Shown in pieces: positions 1 through 5,601 of a stretch of DNA of 6,742 bases. A program made the position numbers and the translations under genes. The stretch's first letter is position 1. Every line of letters starts with the position of its first letter. Origin of the DNA: an uncultured Porphyromonadaceae bacterium (GTDB lineage Bacteria > Bacteroidota > Bacteroidia > Bacteroidales > Muribaculaceae); NCBI GenBank assembly GCA_947175715.1, contig CAMWOD010000057.1, forward strand, positions 1-6,742, in the 5' to 3' direction. The notes under the pieces were generated by a model. It was not told the DNA's origin. It was given only the letters and a program-made list of their open reading frames with translations, and searched no databases.

Positions 1-1973
1 CATCGGGTATAGTGCATCATGGCGATTATATAATCAATCTCGTGGATCTCCCGGGCACGTACTCGCTCACAGCCTACTCTCCCGAAGAATTGTATGTGCG
101 TCGCTATCTGAAGGATGAGTCGCCCGACGTGATTGTTAACGTAGTCGACGCATCCAATCTTGAACGCAATCTCTATCTCACCACCGAGCTTATCGACATG
201 GACCGCTCAATGGTTATAGCGCTCAACATGTACGACGAACTAAGAGCATCGGGAGCAAAACTCGACTATGAGCAACTCGCCGGCATGATAGGTGTACCAA
301 TTGTGCCTACGGTTTCTAAAACAGGACGTGGAATAGATAAGCTATTTGATACGATAATAGCTGTGTATGAGGGTCAGCAGAGCGACGTGCGACATGTGCA
401 TGTCAACCTCGGGCAGGATATGGAGCAAAGCCTGCGACTTATCATTGACCAACTTAAGCAAGACCCCTACATAGGGAGGCAATTTTCACCTCGATACCTC
501 GCAATCAAGCTGATGGAACGCGACCGAGAGGTGGAAGATATGTTTGTCGACGATCCACATCGCAAGGAATTGATTGAATTGCGCGATCAGCAGGTTGAAG
601 CCGTGGAAACAGTGAGCGATGAAGATGTGTCATCTATTATCGCCAACGAAAAATATGGCTTTATCAGCGGTGCGCTCGCCGAGACAATGGAGGATCGACC
701 ACAGACAACCTCAGAGTCAACACGAATCATTGATGCTATTGTCACCAACAAGCTTTTTGGATTTCCCATATTCATAGCCATAATGTTCGCTATATTTTGG
801 CTTACATTCTGGCTTGGCTCCTACCCACAGGAGTGGTTGGAGTCGGGGGTGAGATGGCTGAGCCGGGTTGTAGAAAACACCATGCCTGCCGGACCGCTCA
901 AAGACCTGATAGGCGACGGTGTGATAGGTGGTGTAGGAGGTGTTATCGTGTTCTTGCCCAATATTTTGATACTCTTCTTCTGCATTTCATTTATGGAAGA
1001 TTCGGGGTATATGGCCCGAGCTGCTTTCATAATGGATAAGCTGATGCATCGCATTGGGTTGCATGGCAAATCATTCATACCGTTGGTCATGGGGTTTGGT
1101 TGCAATGTGCCTGCCATCATAGCTGCACGGTCGATTGAGAGTAAGAGTTCTCGCCTTATTACTATACTTATCAATCCATTTATGTCGTGCTCGGCACGAT
1201 TGCCCATCTATGTGCTTTTGATCGGTACATTCTTCTCGGCGCACGCTGCCTTGGTGTTCTTCTCGCTTTATATGCTCGGCATATTTGTGGCAATGGTGAC
1301 GGCAAGAATGTTGCGTAAACTATATTTTAAAACCGATGTAACACCTTTTGTGATGGAGTTGCCACCCTATCGTGTTCCTACTATGCGTGCGTCGATGCGT
1401 CATACATGTTGGAAAGGGCAGCAATATCTCAAAAAAATGGGTGGCATTATTCTGGTGGCAAGCATCATTGTGTGGCTACTCAATTACTTCCCGCTCCACG
1501 ATGCTGCTACATCGTCCGAGACACCCGAGAGAGTATCACAAGTAGACGACAGCGTCATTGATACTGATAACGATTCATACCTTGAAATGCTCGGTAAAGC
1601 CATAAATCCGGTGCTTGAACCTATAGGATGCCATTGGCGTGCCACGGTAGCGGTACTTGCCGGAGTGCCAGCCAAGGAGATCGTGGTGTCGACATTGGGC
1701 GTACTGTACACGGGTGATGAGGAGGTTTCGGACGAAGCATTGTCCGATCGTATCACAAAGTCGCCTCGACCAGGTGTAGCTCCCGATTTCACACCGGCAT
1801 CAGCGTTGGCATTTATGGTGTTTATATTGCTTTATTGCCCTTGTCTGGCTACAATCACTGCAATCGTCAAAGAGAGTGGAAGTTGGCGCTACGGGGCATT
1901 TGCGGTGGTATATAACACCGCTGTGGCATGGGTATTGGCTTTCGCCACCTACCGCATCGCACTATTATTTTGA
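1..1973 (+). CDS. feoB: Ferrous iron transport protein B (FeoB), 5' end outside window
   Basis: Inner-membrane Fe(II) uptake protein: a cytosolic GTPase domain followed by a polytopic pore. The frame is open from the left edge (first full codon at 3), so the GTG at 12 is not the true start. Counting residues from position 12: the G3 motif DLPG is at 12-15, G4 NMYD at 72-75 and a G5-like VSKTGRG at 101-107. The helical regulatory part of the G domain follows to about 240. Membrane segments lie near 249-269, 303-328, 384-434, 477-492, 543-566, 593-619 and 626-650. Family gate motifs are GFGCNVPAI (361-369), SCSARLPIY (392-400), PAKEIVVS (553-560) and CPCLAT (609-614). The P-loop (G1) and switch I would lie upstream, roughly 50 residues by comparison with E. 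coli FeoB. Many Bacteroidota FeoBs carry a fused FeoA domain at the N-terminus; this cannot be judged here. The stop is TGA at 1971-1973, convergent with folD. Confidence 0.97.
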   Translation, partial: SGIVHHGDYIINLVDLPGTYSLTAYSPEELYVRRYLKDESPDVIVNVVDASNLERNLYLTTELIDMDRSMVIALNMYDELRASGAKLDYEQLAGMIGVPIVPTVSKTGRGIDKLFDTIIAVYEGQQSDVRHVHVNLGQDMEQSLRLIIDQLKQDPYIGRQFSPRYLAIKLMERDREVEDMFVDDPHRKELIELRDQQVEAVETVSDEDVSSIIANEKYGFISGALAETMEDRPQTTSESTRIIDAIVTNKLFGFPIFIAIMFAIFWLTFWLGSYPQEWLESGVRWLSRVVENTMPAGPLKDLIGDGVIGGVGGVIVFLPNILILFFCISFMEDSGYMARAAFIMDKLMHRIGLHGKSFIPLVMGFGCNVPAIIAARSIESKSSRLITILINPFMSCSARLPIYVLLIGTFFSAHAALVFFSLYMLGIFVAMVTARMLRKLYFKTDVTPFVMELPPYRVPTMRASMRHTCWKGQQYLKKMGGIILVASIIVWLLNYFPLHDAATSSETPERVSQVDDSVIDTDNDSYLEMLGKAINPVLEPIGCHWRATVAVLAGVPAKEIVVSTLGVLYTGDEEVSDEALSDRITKSPRPGVAPDFTPASALAFMVFILLYCPCLATITAIVKESGSWRYGAFAVVYNTAVAWVLAFATYRIALLF

Positions 1974-1998
1974 AATAATCAGTGGGTTAGGCGGTAGG
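1948..1998. terminator. Nested inverted repeat over the convergent feoB/folD ends, possible bidirectional terminator
   Basis: The outer arms CCTACCGC (1948-1955) and GCGGTAGG (1991-1998) are perfect 8-bp complements. Inside them, ACTATTATTT (1961-1970) pairs with AAATAAT-C-AGT (1973-1983), with one bulged C at 1980. The inner stem is centred on the feoB stop codon and also covers the folD stop. The gap between the genes is only 5 bases, so any terminator must sit inside the coding ends. There is no clean U-run after the stem on either strand, so this is not a canonical intrinsic terminator. The pairing is seen in the sequence; a role in termination is inferred. Confidence 0.35.
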
Positions 1999-2857
1999 CT
2001 TGGAGCGTGTTGCGCATCAGCGACACGATAGTCATTGGACCTACGCCACCGGGTACCGGGGAAATGAATGCGCACTTAGGGGCTACATTGGCATAATCAA
2101 CATCACCCGAAAGACGGAATCCTGATTTGCGTGAAGCGTCGGGCACACGGGTAGTGCCAACGTCGATTACCGTAACTCCATCCTTTACCATATCGGCGGT
2201 TACGAATCCTGGTACACCGAGGGCCGCAATGATGATGTCGGCCTGCTGGCATATCTCCTTGATGTCGGGTGTGCGGCTGTGACACACTGTGACTGTGGCG
2301 TTGCCCGGAATGCCCTTCTGAAGCATAAGCATTGCCATGGGTTTGCCCACGATGTTGCTGCGACCAAGCACCACGCAGCGCTTGCCGTCGGTAGGCACGT
2401 TGTAGCGGCGTAGCAGCTCCATGATGCCCGAAGGTGTGGCCGGGAGGAAGCAGGGTAGTCCTATAGACATGCGTCCTACATTTACGGGATGAAAGCCGTC
2501 TACATCCTTGGCGGGGTCGATGGCCTCAATGATACGCTGCTCGTCGATGTGACGGGGCAGGGGGAGCTGCACGATAAATCCATCGATTGCTGGATCGGCG
2601 TTGAGCTCAGCAATTTTGGCCAAAAGAACGTCTTGGGTCACATCGTTCTCATATCTGATAAGAGTTGATTCGTAGCCGCACTCCTGGCATGCTTTCACCT
2701 TATTGGCCACATAAGTCTCTGAGCCGCCGTCGTGCCCCACGAGAATGGCCGCTAAGTGTGGGCGACGTCCACCGGCTTCAAGTATTTTGTCAACTTCGGT
2801 GGCCAACTCTTGCTTGATTGCCGAGGCAGTGGCTTTTCCGTCAATTATTGTGGTCAT
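1979..2857 (-). CDS. folD: Bifunctional methylenetetrahydrofolate dehydrogenase / methenyltetrahydrofolate cyclohydrolase (FolD)
   Basis: Cytosolic one-carbon enzyme: oxidises 5,10-methylene-THF to 5,10-methenyl-THF with NAD(P)+, then hydrolyses it to 10-formyl-THF, which feeds purine and formyl-Met synthesis. The protein is 292 aa, close to the family's usual length. Catalytic positions are present: Y49 and K53 in YVANK, Q97 in QLPLP (97-101), and D120 in DPAKDVDGF (114-122). These match E. coli Y50, K54, Q98 and D121 with a constant offset of one. The nucleotide-binding segment VVLGRSNIVGKP is at 162-173 and the C-terminal signature PGGVGPMT at 269-276. The usual PCTP motif reads PATP here (139-142). 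The ATG at 2857 was chosen because MTTIIDGK is the normal N-terminus; a GTG at 2884 would extend it 9 residues into ffh and is unlikely. It is the last gene of the panC-panD-ffh-folD cluster, 13 bases after ffh. Confidence 0.98.
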   Translation of the reverse strand: MTTIIDGKATASAIKQELATEVDKILEAGGRRPHLAAILVGHDGGSETYVANKVKACQECGYESTLIRYENDVTQDVLLAKIAELNADPAIDGFIVQLPLPRHIDEQRIIEAIDPAKDVDGFHPVNVGRMSIGLPCFLPATPSGIMELLRRYNVPTDGKRCVVLGRSNIVGKPMAMLMLQKGIPGNATVTVCHSRTPDIKEICQQADIIIAALGVPGFVTADMVKDGVTVIDVGTTRVPDASRKSGFRLSGDVDYANVAPKCAFISPVPGGVGPMTIVSLMRNTLQAYRLTH

Positions 2858-2870
2858 AAGGTACTTAGTT

Positions 2871-4202
2871 TTATCGGCGCGCACGACGCATGTCGCGCAT
2901 CATTTTCATTGGATTTTTGGTAGTTGCCATCTTCATCATCGAGCGGGTGGTCTCAAATTGCTTGAGCAGGCGGTTGACCTCTTGCATCGATGTGCCCGAA
3001 CCCTTGGCTATGCGCTGACGGCGCGAGCCGTTGATAATTTCGGGGTTGATGCGCTCTTGCTCAGTCATTGAGTGAATGATGGCTTCGATGCTCTTGAATG
3101 CGTTGTCGTCAATATCGATGTCTTTAATGGCTTTGCCCACGCCAGGAATCATCGAGGCGAGGTCTTTGATATTGCCCATCTTCTTGAGTTGCTCTATCTG
3201 CTTGAGGAAATCGTTGAAGTTGAACTTGTTTTTGCGGATTTTCTCTTCAAGCGCACGTGCCTCCTTCTCGTCAAATTGCTGTTGAGCTTTTTCTACCAGT
3301 GACACGATATCACCCATGCCCAGAATACGGTCGGCCATACGAGCAGGGTGGAATGGGTCGATAGCGTCGAGCTTCTCGCCTGTACCCACAAACTTGATGG
3401 GCTTTGTGACAACAGTGCGTATCGAAAGTGCGGCACCACCTCGAGCATCACCATCGAGCTTGGTCAATACGACTCCGTCGAAGTCAAGACGGTCATTGAA
3501 TGTCTTTGCTGTGTTCACAGCATCCTGACCGGTCATTGAGTCGACAACGAACAGGGTTTCTTGGGGTTTGATAGCTTTTTTGATGGCCTCTATCTCATCC
3601 ATCATCTGCTCATCGACGGCCAAACGACCTGCCGTATCGACGATTACCAAGTCGAGATGGTTGGCTTTTGCGTAGTCGATGGCATGGCGGGCAATCTCCA
3701 CTGGATTCTTATTCCCTTCTTCGGTGTATACAGGCACATTGATTTGCTCAGCGAGTACTTTAAGCTGGTCGATAGCGGCCGGGCGGTATACGTCGCAGGC
3801 CACCAGCAGCGGACGCTTACCCTTCTCGCTCTTTAGCTTCTTGGCGAGCTTGCCCGAGAAAGTGGTCTTACCCGAACCTTGCAGACCCGACATTAATATT
3901 ACGGTGGGGTTGCCTGAAAGGTTGATTTGCGATGTTTCGCCACCCATCAGCGATGTAAGCTCGTCGTGGACGATTTTCACCATCAGCTCCTTGGGCTTGA
4001 TGGCGTTTATTACGTTCTGACCTATGGCTTTATCCTTTACAGTGTCGATAAACTGCTTGGCTACCTTGTAGTTTACGTCGGCCTCCATTAGTGCTTTGCG
4101 CACATCCTTGAGGGTTTCGGCTACGTTGATTTCTGTGATTTTGCCTTGTCCTTTGAGGATCTTAAAGCTGCGTTCGAGGCGGTCGCTGAGATTTTCAAAC
4201 AT
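2871..4202 (-). CDS. ffh: Signal recognition particle GTPase Ffh (SRP54)
   Basis: Protein subunit of the bacterial signal recognition particle. With 4.5S RNA it binds signal sequences on ribosomes and delivers them to FtsY at the membrane. The 443-aa product is full length (E. coli Ffh is 453). The N domain spans about 1-88 and the G domain about 89-295, with G1 GLQGSGKTT (106-114), G2 DVYRPAA (137-143), G3 DTAGR (189-193), G4 TKLDGDARGG (247-256) and G5 GTGE (273-276). The methionine-rich M domain runs from about 296 to 443 and includes the RNA-binding signature SRRQRIAKGSGT (393-404). The tail is very basic and Met-rich. It starts at ATG 4202, 20 bases after the panD stop, with no Shine-Dalgarno sequence, and stops at TAA 2871-2873. 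Neither the 4.5S RNA gene nor ftsY is visible here. Its place between vitamin genes suggests cotranscription with panCD. Confidence 0.99.
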   Translation of the reverse strand: MFENLSDRLERSFKILKGQGKITEINVAETLKDVRKALMEADVNYKVAKQFIDTVKDKAIGQNVINAIKPKELMVKIVHDELTSLMGGETSQINLSGNPTVILMSGLQGSGKTTFSGKLAKKLKSEKGKRPLLVACDVYRPAAIDQLKVLAEQINVPVYTEEGNKNPVEIARHAIDYAKANHLDLVIVDTAGRLAVDEQMMDEIEAIKKAIKPQETLFVVDSMTGQDAVNTAKTFNDRLDFDGVVLTKLDGDARGGAALSIRTVVTKPIKFVGTGEKLDAIDPFHPARMADRILGMGDIVSLVEKAQQQFDEKEARALEEKIRKNKFNFNDFLKQIEQLKKMGNIKDLASMIPGVGKAIKDIDIDDNAFKSIEAIIHSMTEQERINPEIINGSRRQRIAKGSGTSMQEVNRLLKQFETTRSMMKMATTKNPMKMMRDMRRARR

Positions 4203-4222
4203 ATCTTTGGGGGTGCTTGATA

Positions 4223-4573
4223 TTAAAGGAGACGGTTGGTTTTAGTGTCGGGGAATATCACTTGAGGCTGAAATTGGCGAGCTTCTTCAATAGGCATTGT
4301 AGCATAACTCATGATGATTACGATGTCGCCGGGCTGCGCCTTGCGTGCTGCAGCGCCGTTGAGGCATATTACACCTGAGCCGCGCTCGCCGGCAATAGCG
4401 TAGGTATCGAGACGCTCCCCATTGTTATTGTCAACGATATATACTCGCTCGCCGGGGATGATTCCGGCAGCGTCCATTAGGTCTTGATCTATCGTTATAC
4501 TACCTATATAGTCCAGGCGTGCTTCAGTGACAGTGACACGGTGGATTTTTGACTTGAGAACTTCTACGAGCAT
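4223..4573 (-). CDS. panD: Aspartate 1-decarboxylase proenzyme (PanD)
   Basis: Pyruvoyl-dependent enzyme converting L-aspartate to beta-alanine and CO2, the beta-alanine source for pantothenate. It is made as a proenzyme that cleaves itself between Gly and Ser, the Ser becoming the pyruvoyl group. From the second of two adjacent ATGs (4573) the protein is 116 aa and residues fall exactly on E. coli numbering: K9, H11, cleavage pair G24-S25 (YIGSITID), R54, Y58 and N72. The first ATG at 4576 would only add one Met. The conserved LNGAAARKAQPGDIVII stretch (71-87) is present. The panC stop TGA lies within the ATGATG, so panD overlaps panC by 1 base (or 4 with the first ATG), a typical sign of translational coupling. 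The next gene, ffh, begins 20 bases downstream. The C-terminus (VIFPD..NRLL) resembles Bacteroidota PanDs. Confidence 0.98.
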   Translation of the reverse strand: MLVEVLKSKIHRVTVTEARLDYIGSITIDQDLMDAAGIIPGERVYIVDNNNGERLDTYAIAGERGSGVICLNGAAARKAQPGDIVIIMSYATMPIEEARQFQPQVIFPDTKTNRLL

Positions 4574-5427
4574 CATGAACGAGGATATTTAATGTTGTCA
4601 ATCAGTCGCACATCGCCGCAGTATACGGTGATGCAACCTACAGCATCGGGTTCACCCTCTTTAGGCCAGCTGTTCAAGGGCTGCATCGTGAGGGCATTGA
4701 CTATCTGGTAATATTCTACTTCAAGTCCATTTTCGCTGTTTGTAAGGGCTATCACGCGGTCGATTACTTCGTCGGGGGTGAGTTCGTTGACCCACTGAGT
4801 GCTTTCGGCGAGAATGCTGTGTATTGACGGCGCTACCTTGCGACCCTCAGCTGTGAGCCTTACGTTGCGGCTGCTCATGGCCAAGCCGTCGGGCTCGCGC
4901 ACTATTGGGCAATCCACTATTTCCACATCGAGGCCGAGCAGCTCGACCATGCGTCGTATCACGGCAATCTGCTGGAAGTCCTTCTCGCCGAAATAGGCTC
5001 GGGTGGGGTGGGAGTATTCCATCAGGCGGCTCACCACTTGCGCCACGCCGTTAAAATGACCTGGGCGCATCGGGCCTTCCATCACAGCCGCAACCTCGCC
5101 GAGGTCAAATTGGCGAGTATCGGGCACTGGATACATTTCCTCGACAGAGGGTACGAATGCGTAGTCGGCACCGGCTTGTTCAAGCATCTGGCAGTCAGCC
5201 TCCTCGGTGCGCGGGTATGTTGCAAGGTCGTGTGCGTTGTTAAACTGTGTAGGGTTAACGAATACGCTCACTACCGTTACGTCGTTTTCCTTGACCGAGC
5301 GGTCTACGAGCGAGCGGTGGCCTGCATGGAGCGCCCCCATAGTGGGGACCAGGCCTATCGATTTACCCTCACTGCGCAGAGCCTCAGTGAGTTGTGAAAG
5401 TTCTTTTACGCTTCTGATTACTTTCAT
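4573..5427 (-). CDS. panC: Pantothenate synthetase (pantoate--beta-alanine ligase, PanC)
   Basis: ATP-dependent condensation of (R)-pantoate and beta-alanine to pantothenate through a pantoyl-adenylate; cytosolic, last step of vitamin B5 synthesis. The 284-aa protein has the usual length. Nucleotidyltransferase motifs: PTMGALHAGH (28-37, the HIGH-type loop), NPTQF (58-62), EGPMRPGHFNGV (117-128), YFGEKDFQQ (145-153) and the KMSKS-like SSRN (185-188). The C-terminal beta-alanine-side domain ends in LIDN (275-278). The start is ATG 5427, which gives the standard N-terminus. It is the first gene of the cluster and makes the consumer of PanD's product, its immediate neighbour. A Bacteroidota-type -7 element lies 27 bases upstream (5455-5462, minus strand), predicting a leader of roughly 24 bases, too short for a riboswitch. 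PanB and PanE are not in the window. Confidence 0.98.
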   Translation of the reverse strand: MKVIRSVKELSQLTEALRSEGKSIGLVPTMGALHAGHRSLVDRSVKENDVTVVSVFVNPTQFNNAHDLATYPRTEEADCQMLEQAGADYAFVPSVEEMYPVPDTRQFDLGEVAAVMEGPMRPGHFNGVAQVVSRLMEYSHPTRAYFGEKDFQQIAVIRRMVELLGLDVEIVDCPIVREPDGLAMSSRNVRLTAEGRKVAPSIHSILAESTQWVNELTPDEVIDRVIALTNSENGLEVEYYQIVNALTMQPLNSWPKEGEPDAVGCITVYCGDVRLIDNIKYPRS

Positions 5428-5432
5428 CTGCT

Positions 5433-5444
5433 AAGTAATTACTT
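5433..5444. promoter_or_regulatory. 12-bp perfect palindrome in the panC leader, candidate operator
   Basis: AAGTAATTACTT is a perfect palindrome between the predicted panC transcription start (near 5451) and the panC ATG, at about +7 to +18. This is where a repressor could block initiation or early elongation. It is AT-rich and may be chance; no regulator is known for it from this window. Confidence 0.3.
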
Positions 5445-5452
5445 TTTCAGAG

Positions 5453-5497
5453 TGCAAAGTTACGCATTGTTTTTGAGAAACTAACCACCCACACCCC
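5453..5497 (-). promoter_or_regulatory. Predicted promoter of the panC-panD-ffh-folD operon
   Basis: Read on the minus strand, TAACTTTG (5462 down to 5455) matches the Bacteroidota -7 consensus TAnnTTTG and is followed by CA. The expected start site is near 5451, giving a leader of about 24 bases before panC. No good TTTG -33 box is present at the expected 19-21 base spacing; TTAG at 5484-5481 is the nearest. Further upstream are TTTCTC (5480-5475) and GGGGTGTGGGTG (5497-5486), both repeated in the opposite promoter. The -7 assignment follows established Bacteroides promoter structure; the start site is inferred. Confidence 0.6.
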
Positions 5498-5549
5498 ATA
5501 TTGCGCATTTTTTTCACATCCCAAGTTTTGGAGTATTAAATAAATCGAG

Positions 5550-5595
5550 GGGGTGAGGGTGCGCGGTTTTCTCGCAAATAAGTTGTAACTTTGCA
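5550..5595 (+). promoter_or_regulatory. Predicted promoter of rpoN
   Basis: TAACTTTG at 5586-5593 matches the Bacteroidota -7 consensus and is followed by CA, identical over ten bases to the panC promoter. TTTCTC lies at 5568-5573 and GGGGTGAGGGTG at 5550-5561. There is no convincing TTTG -33 box. The -7 element ends 8 bases before the rpoN ATG, so the transcript would start roughly 2-6 bases before the start codon. Confidence 0.55.
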
Positions 5596-5601
5596 GTGGA
5601 T

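Larger units (their letters stand above)
5453..5595. repeat. Imperfect 45/46-nt inverted repeat forming mirrored divergent promoters
   Basis: The left arm (5453-5497, read on minus) and the right arm (5550-5595, read on plus) align with about 34 identical positions and a single one-base gap. Shared blocks are GGGGTGwGGGTG, then TTTCTC, then exactly 12 bases, then TAACTTTGCA. The 52-base core (5498-5549) is mostly AT-rich, with a TGCGCA palindrome at 5502-5507, a run of seven T at 5508-5514 and a small CCAA-GTT-TTGG hairpin at 5521-5531 close to the symmetry axis. It is either two copies of one regulated promoter facing apart or the remains of an inverted duplication. Confidence 0.65.

Noticed and set aside
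12..14. GTG at 12 as the feoB start
   Set aside because: The frame is open to the window edge and FeoB needs its P-loop upstream, so this GTG is an internal Val codon.
821..1207. 128-residue open frame on minus inside feoB
   Set aside because: It lies fully antisense to conserved FeoB membrane and gate motifs, resembles no family I recognise and has no start context; it is a shadow frame.
1484..1792. 102-residue open frame on minus inside feoB
   Set aside because: Antisense to the conserved C-terminal part of FeoB, Ser/Thr-rich as expected of a shadow, with no supporting motif.
2858..2884. GTG at 2884 as the folD start
   Set aside because: The 9-residue extension is encoded within the end of ffh and is not typical of FolD; MTTIIDGK from 2857 is the family-like N-terminus.
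4203..4222. Terminator or separate promoter between panD and ffh
   Set aside because: The 20-base gap has no hairpin with a U-run and no TAnnTTTG element on the minus strand.
5549..5566. G-quadruplex in the G-rich stretch before rpoN
   Set aside because: There are only two runs of three or more G, where four are needed.
5581..5595. Sigma-54 type -24/-12 promoter before rpoN, because TTGCA resembles a -12 element
   Set aside because: The GG expected ten bases before the GC is absent (AG at 5581-5582). The minus-strand copy before panC fails the same test, so autoregulation by sigma-54 is not supported.
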